Shown: positions 6,791 through 13,629 of the stretch, in pieces
Numbering within the stretch: the stretch's first letter is position 1
How the letters are laid out: each line of letters starts with the position of its first letter
From: Vulcanimicrobiota bacterium
GTDB lineage: Bacteria; Vulcanimicrobiota; Xenobia; Xenobiales; JADMJV01
Reading direction: 5' to 3'
DNA length: 13,836 nucleotides
Assembly: GCA_023447635.1 (NCBI GenBank)
Contig: JAEXNA010000227.1
Location: forward strand, 1-13,836
Made by a program: the position numbers and the translations under genes
The notes under the pieces: model-generated
Database searches by the model: none
The model's input: the letters and a program-made list of their open reading frames with translations, nothing else
Told to the model about the DNA's origin: nothing

Positions 6791-8227
6791 CTACTCTTCG
6801 TTACGAGGAGCGACGGCCTTCTCGGCGTTGACGCGGCCGTTGCTGACGCTCTTGCCTTCCAGGCCGGCGACCTTGTCAGAGCCATCGATCAGGCGGCTCT
6901 TGATCTCGTCGTGCGAAGCGTCGGGATAAGCCGACATGATCAGGCCGGCGACGCCGGTCACGAAGGGCGACGCCATCGAGGTACCGCTGAGCACGTGGTA
7001 GCCCCCGCCGTTCTTGGTGGACAGGATGTCCTTACCGGGAGCGGTCACATCCACCGAAGTGGCGCCGTAGTTCGAGAAGCCAGCCTTGGCATCGTTGTGG
7101 TCGGTGGCGCCGACGGCGATCATGTTGGGGATGTCGAAGCCCATCGGGTAGAACGGGCTGCGGTCGGTGTCAACGCCGTTGTTACCGGCGGCAGCGATGT
7201 GCAACGCCGGAGAGGCGCGATAAGCATCTTCGGTCGCCTGGTTCAAGCGCGAACCGCCCCACGAGTTGTTGGTGATGTCGGCGCCCATCTTGGTGGCGTA
7301 CAGGGCAGCGCGGATAGCACCGTCGGTGGTGATACGTCCGCCGCTGTCGATCTTGATCGGCATCAGGCGAGCTTTCTGCATCACTCCGGTAACACCGATA
7401 CCGTTGTTGCCGACCGCACCGATGGTTCCGGCCACGTGGGTTCCGTGTCCGACACCGTCATCCGGACTGCCGTCGTCATCACCGGCGTCGTAGCCATGCA
7501 CGTCGTCGATCACACCGTTACCGTCATCGTCGATACCGTTACCGGGGATCTCGCCCGGGTTGACCCAAAGGTTGCCTACCAGGTCGGGGTGGTCGAGGTC
7601 GGCGCCGCTGTCGATGATGGCGATCAGGGGACCCTGGTCGCTACCGTTACCGATGGTGGTCTTCCAGGCTCCGACCACGTTCGAGTCCGCTCCGACTTTA
7701 CCACCCGTCTGGCCTTCGTTTTTGAAGCCCCACAGTTTAGGGTCAAGGTCGTTCGGAACCTGGGCCGGCTCGGTCTCCAGGAAGTGCAGCACGTCGTTGC
7801 TTTCCGCGTAAGCGACGCGCTCATCCGAACCCATGGCAGCGATAGCTTCGGCGGTGGTGATACCAGCAGGAAGCTTCATACGGATCAGGTCGCCGTCGAA
7901 CGACTTGTAGATGCTCTGGGGCACGTCGAACGTCTCGACCACTTCACCGCCGTACTGCGCAGCGAAGTCGTTGAACAGGCCGACCTGGCCCGACTTGAGC
8001 TTGACGATGACTTCGCCCTCGACGTATTCGCCCTGGCCGATGTCGGCCTGCACGGCGGCCACAGCGCTCGCACTGACGCTGGCGATGCGCTGAGGGATGG
8101 CGCCGAAGCTGCCGCTCTCGCTGGGGGCGCTGGGAGCCGGCTCAGAGGTAGGAGCAGCCGCAGGGGCGGCGGCGGGCCGAGCTACCGGAGCCGAAGTCTG
8201 AGCAGCGAAATTGGGACGAATCATCAT
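6791..8227 (-). CDS. S8 (subtilisin/fervidolysin-like) serine protease without visible signal peptide
   Basis: A 478-residue subtilase. The catalytic triad is Asp206 (AIIDSGAD), His261 (GHGTHVAGT) and Ser417 (SGTSMASP), with oxyanion Asn349 in AAAGNNG. A loop at ~230-247 (GNGIDDDGNGVIDD) resembles the calcium-binding insertion of thermitase-like subtilases. Residues ~67-150 (EGEVIVKLKSG...) look like a fervidolysin-type inhibitory prodomain. The N-terminus is unusual: residues 1-60 are Ala/Pro/Ser-rich and disordered, with no hydrophobic core for Sec and no twin arginine. The enzyme may therefore act inside the cell or leave by another route. The domain ends soon after the catalytic core, with no C-terminal anchor. 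Start: ATG at 8227 with an AAGAGG site 6 nt upstream. Two hairpins follow the stop; a 12-bp palindrome precedes the start. Confidence 0.93.
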   Translation of the reverse strand: MMIRPNFAAQTSAPVARPAAAPAAAPTSEPAPSAPSESGSFGAIPQRIASVSASAVAAVQADIGQGEYVEGEVIVKLKSGQVGLFNDFAAQYGGEVVETFDVPQSIYKSFDGDLIRMKLPAGITTAEAIAAMGSDERVAYAESNDVLHFLETEPAQVPNDLDPKLWGFKNEGQTGGKVGADSNVVGAWKTTIGNGSDQGPLIAIIDSGADLDHPDLVGNLWVNPGEIPGNGIDDDGNGVIDDVHGYDAGDDDGSPDDGVGHGTHVAGTIGAVGNNGIGVTGVMQKARLMPIKIDSGGRITTDGAIRAALYATKMGADITNNSWGGSRLNQATEDAYRASPALHIAAAGNNGVDTDRSPFYPMGFDIPNMIAVGATDHNDAKAGFSNYGATSVDVTAPGKDILSTKNGGGYHVLSGTSMASPFVTGVAGLIMSAYPDASHDEIKSRLIDGSDKVAGLEGKSVSNGRVNAEKAVAPRNEE

Positions 8228-8246
8228 AACGGGCCTCTTCTAAAAC

Positions 8247-8258
8247 TAGGTTAACCTA
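8247..8258. promoter_or_regulatory. Perfect 12-bp palindrome upstream of the subtilase gene (operator candidate)
   Basis: TAGGTTAACCTA is a perfect palindrome ending 19 bp before the subtilase start, in the 205-bp divergent region 8228-8432. Its location and symmetry suit a dimeric regulator. No convincing -35/-10 pair was found for either divergent gene, so the relation to the promoter is unknown. Confidence 0.4.
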
Positions 8259-8432
8259 AGAATAGTCGACCGCGCCGCCGACTTTGTTGCAACTATGTTG
8301 ACAGGTCGGCGTTCACGCGACCTGGAGGGCAACAATCTTCAAAGAAGACATTTTTCTGAAAGAGACAGGTGACTTCAATCGCCAAGAGAAGCATGAGCGG
8401 AGAACGGCAATATGCCGAGAGGAGATAGACAG

Positions 8433-8726
8433 ATGGAGACTGCGGTCAAAGTGAAATTTGCCATGCTGCTCGAGCACAACAAGCGCGAGGGAGAGTTCGG
8501 CTACAACGAAGTCGTGACACGCTACTTCGAAACGCCGGGCGACTTCTTCGAAGCCTGGGGCGAGAGCATGCCGTCCGGCACCCCCACAGCGGTCGAGGGA
8601 GACCTGGAGTACCTTGTCCACAAACGTTTCGGAACCGTCTACGTCGACGACGAAGGGAAGCCGGTGGCTTGTGTCCAGGTGGACGAGTGTTCGGTCGAAG
8701 AAGCCATGAAGGCCGCCCGCCGCTAG
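8433..8726 (+). CDS. Hypothetical 97-residue acidic cytoplasmic protein
   Basis: I do not recognise this small protein. It has no signal peptide or membrane helix. The N-terminal half is mixed and charged (KVKFAMLLEHNKREGEFGYNEVV is spread over residues 6-28, with aromatic FF and W residues at ~40-45). The C-terminal half looks like beta-strands (FGTVYVDDEG, PVACVQVDEC) and ends in a short helix, VEEAMKAARR. It contains two cysteines, near residues 81 and 88. The ATG at 8433 is chosen because AGGAG lies 8 nt upstream (8420-8424); an in-frame ATG at 8412 would overlap that site. It stands alone on the plus strand, divergent from the subtilase gene and convergent with the Gly/Tyr-rich protein gene. 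A hairpin repeat array begins 21 bp after its stop. Confidence 0.7.
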   Translation: METAVKVKFAMLLEHNKREGEFGYNEVVTRYFETPGDFFEAWGESMPSGTPTAVEGDLEYLVHKRFGTVYVDDEGKPVACVQVDECSVEEAMKAARR

Positions 8727-8747
8727 GGCACGCTTCAAGAACGGAGC

Positions 8748-8886
8748 GCGGGCACTCCGAGTGCCCAAGTGCGGGTCTCCCGAGAGCCCGCGTGGGATCC
8801 AGATGAAGTGCGGGCACGCTGAGTGCCCGAGTGCGGGTCCCCCCAGAACCCGCGCGGACTCCAGATGAGGTGCGGGCACTCGGGGG
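8748..8886. repeat. 62-bp tandem repeat of hairpin pairs (two full copies and a partial third)
   Basis: Units start with GCGGGCAC at 8748, 8810 and 8872, a period of exactly 62 bp. Each full unit has two hairpins: GGGCAC...GTGCCC with a 5-nt loop, then GCGGGT...ACCCGC (perfect in unit 2, interrupted in unit 1). A linker GATCCAGATGA or ACTCCAGATGA follows. The second-unit stem is restored by complementary bases rather than copied exactly, so the fold looks more conserved than the sequence. Between two convergent genes, it could stop transcription or protect mRNA ends. Confidence 0.9.
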
Positions 8887-8916
8887 GAAACAAAATACGG
8901 GCACCTGGGTGCCCGC
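8886..8916 (-). terminator. Intrinsic terminator of the Gly/Tyr-rich protein gene
   Basis: CGGGCACC (8898-8905) and GGTGCCCG (8908-8915) form an 8-bp stem. On the minus strand it is followed by TATTTTGTTT, a good U-rich tail. It starts 27 bp beyond the stop codon of the minus-strand gene and shares its stem sequence with the adjacent 62-bp repeats. Confidence 0.75.
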
Positions 8917-8942
8917 ATTTCGATGGTCAAGCCTGGGTGGCT

Positions 8943-9338
8943 CTAGTAGCGGCGATAGCCGTTGTTGTAATACCCATTGTTATAGCCGTTATTGTATCCA
9001 TTGTTATAGTACCCGTTATTAGCGCCGTTGTGCTGATAGACGCCGTTGAGGTAGTAGCCGCCGCCACTTAAGCTGGGGGCGCGCTTGTGCCCTTCCGTGG
9101 TCGCGGGGATCCCGCGCAGGTAGCCTTGCGCGTTTTGCGGGATGTTCGGGTCCGGGAGGCCGCCGGGGTAGCCCGGGTTGTAGTAGCCCTGGGCGCCGGG
9201 GTGGTAGTAGCCCTGGCTGCCCGGTCCGTAGAAGCCCTGGTTAGCCGGCGGGTAGTAGCCGCCGTTGGCGTACGGGTCGGCCCATTGGGCCAGCGCGGGC
9301 GTCCCGAGGAAGAGAGCGAGCAAAAGTAGCTTTTTCAT
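8943..9338 (-). CDS. Secreted Gly/Tyr/Asn-rich low-complexity repeat protein
   Basis: A 131-residue protein with a Sec signal peptide at 1-17 (MKKLLLLALFLGTPALA). The mature part has two repeat zones. The first (~26-60) is built of a degenerate ten-residue unit of the form x-x-Q-G-Y/F-Y-x-P-G-x (QGFYGPG, QGYYHPG, QGYYNPG). The second (~104-129) repeats NGYYNNG and NGYNNG. A more ordinary stretch of ~40 residues lies between. No cysteine and no catalytic motif are seen; Tyr/Gly/Asn content suggests a flexible, sticky or self-associating extracellular or surface polymer. The coding DNA of the second zone is markedly AT-richer than its surroundings, as Asn and Tyr codons require. A TATAAT box lies 49 bp upstream, but there is no clear Shine-Dalgarno site. 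Confidence 0.75.
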   Translation of the reverse strand: MKKLLLLALFLGTPALAQWADPYANGGYYPPANQGFYGPGSQGYYHPGAQGYYNPGYPGGLPDPNIPQNAQGYLRGIPATTEGHKRAPSLSGGGYYLNGVYQHNGANNGYYNNGYNNGYNNGYYNNGYRRY

Positions 9339-9360
9339 AGTTCTGAGTTACCCCATTTCC

Positions 9361-9376
9361 GAGTCTGCACAGACTC
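9361..9376 (-). promoter_or_regulatory. Inverted repeat just downstream of the -10 box
   Basis: GAGTCTG and CAGACTC flank a 2-nt centre, a perfect 16-bp inverted repeat. It starts 10 nt downstream of the TATAAT and ends 22 nt before the ATG of the Gly/Tyr-rich protein. It could be a repressor site or a short leader hairpin. Confidence 0.45.
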
Positions 9377-9386
9377 TGCTTCGCCT

Positions 9387-9392
9387 ATTATA
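9387..9392 (-). promoter_or_regulatory. -10 box for the Gly/Tyr-rich protein gene
   Basis: A consensus TATAAT occurs on the minus strand at these positions, in otherwise GC-rich DNA. No good -35 box lies 16-18 bp upstream, which suggests an activator-dependent or weak-35 promoter. Transcription would start near 9380, giving a leader of about 40 nt. Confidence 0.5.
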
Positions 9393-9433
9393 ACCTCTCG
9401 CCGCAAGCCCGCGCCTGAACCGAGGCTGGGAGA

Positions 9434-9460
9434 ATTCTAAAGAGCTCTTCAGGAAAGAGC
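9434..9460 (-). terminator. Weak intrinsic terminator at the end of the hydantoinase operon
   Basis: On the minus strand GCTCTT pairs with AAGAGC (complements of 9455-9460 and 9444-9449), a 6-bp stem with a 5-nt loop overlapping the M20 stop codon. TCTTTAGAATT follows. The stem is short, so termination may be partial. Confidence 0.4.
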
Positions 9461-10663
9461 CGGGACCTTGACCGCGTCGAGCGCCAGGATCGACTCCTTG
9501 ATGGCGGCTAGGCCCGCGTCCAGATGATGCGGGTGGGTCTCTTCTTCGGGGCAGTGGCTGCGCCCGTCGATAGAGGGGACGAAGATCATGATCGCTCCGT
9601 GCTCGGAGATGTGCCCCGTGTCGTGACCAGCCCCGCTCTGCATCACCAGCGCCCGAGGGTCGACCTTGCGGCACGCCTCCCCCACCGTCTCCAACAGCCA
9701 CTGCGGAGGCCGCGCCGGCGGAGTCCGAGTCAGCGACACCATCTCGAATCCGATGCCGCGCTGGGCGCAGATCGCCCGAGCGGCCTCCAGGAACCCTTCC
9801 CATACCTCGGCCAGCACCGCGCCGTCGAGATGGCGCACCTCGGCAATCATGGTTACCAGGTCCGGCACCACGTTGCTCTGGTTCGGCTGAACCTCTAAGC
9901 GGCCTACCGTTCCGACCGCGCCGTCACGCTCGCGGCAGGTCGCCTCCAACAGGCTGATCAGCTGGGCCGCGGCCGCCAGGGCGTCGCGTCGCAGCGCCAT
10001 AGGCGCCGTGCCCGCGTGGTCGGCCCGACCGCGCAGCTCGAACGTCCCGCGGGTGATCCCCACGATGCCGCTGACCACCGCCAGGCTGATATCTTGAGAC
10101 TCTAACACCGGCCCCTGCTCGATGTGCAGCTCGAGCGCGGCGTGCAAGGAGCCCTCAGGAAGTCGGGCCGAGGCCAGCTCTTCCGGACGCCCTCCCGCCT
10201 GCCGCATCGCCTCGCCCAGGGTCAGGCCGTGAGCCGGCCGGGCCAACCAGGCCTCCTGAAAAGTTCCGGCCAGGGAACGACTGCCCACGCACGAGATGCC
10301 GAAGTCGTTGGCTTCCTCGGCCAGATAGTCGGCCACCACCAGCGGATGACGCAAAGCGGGCAAGGTACGGGCCGCTTCCAACGCCACCATCACGCCCAGA
10401 GCGCCGTCGAGGTAGCCGCCCGCGTAAACCGTGTCGGAATGCGAGCCGACCATAATCGGTAGCAGGCCAGGTTCACTCCCCTCGCGTCGTCCGAACATGT
10501 TGCCCGCCGCGTCCAGGGTCACGGCCAGACCCGCCTGCTCCATCCGCTCTCGAATCCAGGCCCGACCCCGCAGATATTCCGGGGAGGGGAAGCGTCGGGT
10601 GGTGCCCGGAGTGTTCGGCTCGACTATCGTGCGAAGCTCCGCCAGCAGTGTGTGCAAACTCAT
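9449..10663 (-). CDS. M20 N-carbamoyl-amino-acid / allantoate amidohydrolase
   Basis: A 404-residue cytoplasmic zinc (or manganese) amidohydrolase of the hydantoinase/carbamoylase branch of M20, of normal length. Metal ligands are visible: His75 (GSHSD), Asp86 (GGYLDGALGV), Glu116/Glu117 (AEEANDFG), His180 (ELHIEQGPV) and His370 (SIDGRSHCPEE). The dimer-domain motif DHAGTAPM is at 215-222 and SGAGHDTGHI at 343-351. Such enzymes remove a carbamoyl or ureido group, releasing ammonia and carbon dioxide: N-carbamoyl-L-amino acids, beta-ureidopropionate or allantoate. The start at 10663 overlaps the preceding hydantoinase stop in TAATG, so translation is probably coupled; the frame is open further upstream but that lies inside the hydantoinase gene. 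Last gene of the operon: it would act on the product of the ring-opening enzyme. Confidence 0.92.
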   Translation of the reverse strand: MSLHTLLAELRTIVEPNTPGTTRRFPSPEYLRGRAWIRERMEQAGLAVTLDAAGNMFGRREGSEPGLLPIMVGSHSDTVYAGGYLDGALGVMVALEAARTLPALRHPLVVADYLAEEANDFGISCVGSRSLAGTFQEAWLARPAHGLTLGEAMRQAGGRPEELASARLPEGSLHAALELHIEQGPVLESQDISLAVVSGIVGITRGTFELRGRADHAGTAPMALRRDALAAAAQLISLLEATCRERDGAVGTVGRLEVQPNQSNVVPDLVTMIAEVRHLDGAVLAEVWEGFLEAARAICAQRGIGFEMVSLTRTPPARPPQWLLETVGEACRKVDPRALVMQSGAGHDTGHISEHGAIMIFVPSIDGRSHCPEEETHPHHLDAGLAAIKESILALDAVKVPALS

Positions 10664-12042
10664 TACGGTCTCAAAAACCTTCCGCTCCCGGCCTTGGCCG
10701 TGATAGCGCCCTTCTCGAAAATGATCCGTCCGTGGGAAATGGTGGTCGCCACCTCTCCCCGAAAGCTCTGCCCCTCGTACAGCCGGTCTACATCTGCCGC
10801 CCGACTGACCATCCTGTCTCGCGAGAACGTCGTCAACGGTCGCGGGTCGAACAGGCACAGGTCGGCGTCCGCGCCCTCGACCACCGCCCCTTTTCGAGGA
10901 TACAGGTCAAACAGGCGCGCCGGCCCGCTGGATACCCACTCGACGGCTTGCTCGACGGAAAAGCGTCCCCGCAGGGCCGCGTCCATCATAATCGGCAGCA
11001 GCGCCTGGGCCCCGGGCGCGCCGGCCGGAGTGCGCCACATCGACTCGGACGCCCGCTCTTTTTCGTGCAGAAGATAAGGCGCGTGATCGGTGGTGACCAG
11101 GCACAGACTGCCATCGCCCAACCCTTGCCACAGCGCCTGCTGGTCCTCGAGGTCGCGGATCGGCGGGTTGATCTTGGCGAAACCGCCCAGATGATCGACC
11201 GAGTCAGCCGTGAAGAACAGGTAGTGCGGACAGGTCTCGCCGCTGGCGTCCACGCCGGACCGCTGAAACCGCTCTAGCACTTCCAAAGCCTGCCGGCAGG
11301 AGACGTGAGCCACGTGTACTGGCGTCCCAGCCGCCTCGGCCAGGGAGAGAAAACGCGCCACCGCGACCGCTTCGACCACGGGCGGGCGTGAGGCAGCGTG
11401 GCCTTTCAGCGTACCCACCGGATCCAGCGCTTTCTCCCGAGCCAATCCGGCCTCTAACATCGAGTCGCTCTCGCAGTGGGCTACCAGGCGCAGCCCCGTC
11501 TCCCCCACCAGAGCCAGGGCCTGATAGAGCTCTTCGTCCTCGGTCAGACAGATGCCGATGAACTCTTCCTCCCGTCCGGCGGGGGCGCGATGCATAAAGA
11601 TCTTGTAGCCGATGGCGCCCTCTGCCGCCATCCCCAGCACGTCCTCGCGCCGGAGCGTGCCCGGTGCGCCGTACAGCGCCACGTCGAGAATCGCTTGCTC
11701 TTCGATCAGGCGTCGTCGGTTCCGAAAAGTCGCTATCGTGGCGCAACCGGGCTGCGAGATCGGCATCTCGAAGATCGAGGTGGTGCCGCCGGCCGCCGCC
11801 GCGCAGGTCTCGCTAAAAAAATCTCCCCGGTCCTCGTAGCCCGGAGTTCGGCAGTGAAAATGCGCATCCACCGCTCCCGGCAGCACCAGCATCCCGGCGG
11901 CATCAATGACCCGTTTGGCCGGGCCCAGCCCGCCGGGAGGTACGACCGAAACGATGACACCGTCCCGGATTCCCACGTCGAAATAATTCGAGGACGCGCC
12001 GACCACCTTGCCGCCTAAGACGGCCATATCCAGACGACTCAT
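10663..12042 (-). CDS. Allantoinase/hydantoinase-type cyclic amidohydrolase
   Basis: A 459-residue TIM-barrel amidohydrolase of the allantoinase/dihydropyrimidinase group, with full binuclear metal centre: His61 and His63 (DAHFHCR), carbamylatable Lys147 (GYKIFMH), His189 (AHCES), His246 (HVAHVS) and Asp319 (TTDHAP). ETCPHYLFF (269-277), KINPPIRDLEDQ (290-301) and ASRPPVVEA (217-225) look more like allantoinase than dihydropyrimidinase. It should open a five-membered cyclic ureide such as allantoin or a 5-substituted hydantoin, giving the ureido acid taken by the M20 enzyme. The ATG at 12042 overlaps the preceding stop by 4 nt (ATGA) and has a GGAAGGG site upstream; a longer open frame to 12288 lies within the lyase-like gene. 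The start fits the usual short N-terminal beta domain (GGKVV...GVIVSVVPP). Confidence 0.92.
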   Translation of the reverse strand: MSRLDMAVLGGKVVGASSNYFDVGIRDGVIVSVVPPGGLGPAKRVIDAAGMLVLPGAVDAHFHCRTPGYEDRGDFFSETCAAAAGGTTSIFEMPISQPGCATIATFRNRRRLIEEQAILDVALYGAPGTLRREDVLGMAAEGAIGYKIFMHRAPAGREEEFIGICLTEDEELYQALALVGETGLRLVAHCESDSMLEAGLAREKALDPVGTLKGHAASRPPVVEAVAVARFLSLAEAAGTPVHVAHVSCRQALEVLERFQRSGVDASGETCPHYLFFTADSVDHLGGFAKINPPIRDLEDQQALWQGLGDGSLCLVTTDHAPYLLHEKERASESMWRTPAGAPGAQALLPIMMDAALRGRFSVEQAVEWVSSGPARLFDLYPRKGAVVEGADADLCLFDPRPLTTFSRDRMVSRAADVDRLYEGQSFRGEVATTISHGRIIFEKGAITAKAGSGRFLRP

Positions 12043-13622
12043 AGCTCGGGCATCCCTTCCAGAAACTCGTCGCCGTGCACCAGTTCGACCATCTCTAGCA
12101 GCATCTTCCCGGTGTAGCTGTCTTGCTCCATCTTGGGTACCCGCTCTCGAACCCTCTGGTGTAGAGCCGTCGTGCCCTTCCCCAGAACCAGGTCGGGAGC
12201 GCGAGCGCGGATCAGGTCGATGGCCTGGCAGGCGCAGAGAATTTCGATAGCGACCGTCATTTCGACCGCCTCCAGGATCTGCAAACACTTACGCGCCGCC
12301 GTCATCCCCAGACTGTTGTGGTCTTCCTGGTTGCTTTTCGACGGGATCGAGCCCACCGAAGACGGCGTGGCCAGCACCCGCATCTCGCTGACCAGCGCCA
12401 CCGCATTAGCCTGAATCAGGGCAAATCCGGTGTTCATCCCGTGCTTGCCCGCCACCAGATTCATCGGCAGGCCGTTGCTCATGTTGGGGTCCAGCAGACG
12501 GGCGGAACGTCGCTCGGACAAGACCGCCAGATCGGTCAGCACGACCGCCGCAAAGTCCATACAGTAGCCCATCCCGGCCCCGTGAAAGTTCCCCCCACTC
12601 AGGCCTTCGTAGGTCCCATCGACCTGCTGAAAAAAGAGCGGGTTGTCCGAGGCTGCGTTCAGCGCCCGCTGCAGCACCGACTCGATGTAGGTCAGCACAT
12701 CGCCGCAGGCGCCGTGCACCTGAGGCGCCGCCCGATAACTGACCGGATCCTGGACTCGCTGCCCCGCTTCGAACACCCCGCGCCCCAGCGGCGTGGTGAA
12801 CTGCGAACCGCTCAGCATCGAACGCACCGCGGCGGCCGTAGAGATCTGCCCGGGAACCCCACGGGCGTGATGCACGCGCGGGTCGTAAGCGTCCATCTCT
12901 CCTCGGAACGCCTCCAGCGATAGGGCCAGCGCCGCGTTGGACAGGCGCAAGATCGCCCGCGCTTTACCCAGCGCCCAGACGCACGTGGCCAACTGCACCG
13001 TACTGCCCGACAACAACGCTAGCGCCTCTAACCGGTCCAGCCCAAATTCGACCGGATCCACGGCGGCCCGGCGCAACGTCTCGTCAGCCGGCCCCACCTC
13101 GCCCTGATACTTCAGTTCGCCGTTCGGGCTGCCGACCAGGCAAAGCCCCAGTTGGGCCATCGGCTGCAGGTCGCCCACCCCCAGCGACCCGATCTGGCGC
13201 ATCATCGGTTTGACCCCGCGCTGCAGGAACAAGACGATCCGCTCGACCAACTCGGGGCGTACTCCAGAGTAGCCCTGAAGCAGGACGTTGGCTCGGATCA
13301 GCATGCTCAGGCGACAGATATCGTCGTTGAAGTAGGGCCCGATGCCCGCCGCGTGAGAGTTCAGGATGTTGGTCTGAAACTGCGCCTGGTCGCCCTCCTC
13401 GACCAGAAAGTCTTTCAGCCGTCCTAACCCGGTATGAAAACCGTAGATCCTTTTGGAGCCGGCGCGCAGCGCCTGCTCCACCCCCTGATGGGAGGCCCGG
13501 ACCCGGTCCAGGGCATGAGGAGCCACGGAGACCGCCGTCGGGTTGCGCAAGAAAGCCAGCGCCTGATCGACGGTCAGAGTATTGCCATCAAGAGCGAGGG
13601 AGGACATCAGCAGAGAGGACAA
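12039..13622 (-). CDS. HAL/PAL-family protein lacking the MIO-forming Ala-Ser-Gly triad
   Basis: A 527-residue homologue of histidine/aromatic amino-acid ammonia-lyases, close to HutH in length (~510). Equivalents of the P. putida HutH active site are kept: Tyr60 (IYGFHTGLG), His90 (SHAAG), Gln291 and Arg297 (QDPVSYR), Phe331 (SDNPLFF) and Glu433 (NQED). The cofactor segment, normally GS-V/L-GASGDL, reads GSLGVGDL at 145-152: one residue shorter, no serine, so no MIO can form. Two positions beside the MIO also changed: the usual Asn of LLNGT is Ser205, and the usual Tyr of QDPYS is Val294. The protein is otherwise intact, in frame and in an operon, so a different or structural role is likely rather than decay. 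A TTG at 13622 is preferred because AGGGAGG lies 10 nt upstream; ATG at 13607 has no ribosome site. Gap to the upstream gene is 7 nt. Confidence 0.9.
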   Translation of the reverse strand: MSSLLMSSLALDGNTLTVDQALAFLRNPTAVSVAPHALDRVRASHQGVEQALRAGSKRIYGFHTGLGRLKDFLVEEGDQAQFQTNILNSHAAGIGPYFNDDICRLSMLIRANVLLQGYSGVRPELVERIVLFLQRGVKPMMRQIGSLGVGDLQPMAQLGLCLVGSPNGELKYQGEVGPADETLRRAAVDPVEFGLDRLEALALLSGSTVQLATCVWALGKARAILRLSNAALALSLEAFRGEMDAYDPRVHHARGVPGQISTAAAVRSMLSGSQFTTPLGRGVFEAGQRVQDPVSYRAAPQVHGACGDVLTYIESVLQRALNAASDNPLFFQQVDGTYEGLSGGNFHGAGMGYCMDFAAVVLTDLAVLSERRSARLLDPNMSNGLPMNLVAGKHGMNTGFALIQANAVALVSEMRVLATPSSVGSIPSKSNQEDHNSLGMTAARKCLQILEAVEMTVAIEILCACQAIDLIRARAPDLVLGKGTTALHQRVRERVPKMEQDSYTGKMLLEMVELVHGDEFLEGMPEL

Positions 13623-13629
13623 CCGCCGC

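Noticed and set aside
6785..8254. A 489-codon plus-strand open frame opposite the subtilase gene
   Set aside because: It mirrors the codon structure of a high-GC gene on the other strand; its translation has no recognisable domain and the minus strand holds an unmistakable catalytic triad.
8298..8303. A perfect TTGACA on the plus strand as -35 box for the 97-residue gene
   Set aside because: The bases 16-18 bp downstream (CCTGGA region) do not resemble a -10 box.
8313..8930. A 205-codon minus-strand frame opposite the 97-residue gene
   Set aside because: It runs through the 62-bp hairpin repeats and is antisense to a gene with a good ribosome site; the protein is repeat-derived and Pro/Arg-rich.
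10664..10858. N-terminal extension of the M20 amidohydrolase to 10858
   Set aside because: It lies wholly inside the hydantoinase coding region and resembles no M20 N-terminus; the ATG at 10663 in the TAATG overlap gives the usual family length.
12043..12288. N-terminal extension of the hydantoinase to 12288
   Set aside because: It overlaps the lyase-like gene by about 250 bp and is Arg/Gly-rich; the ATG at 12042 gives a normal family N-terminus.
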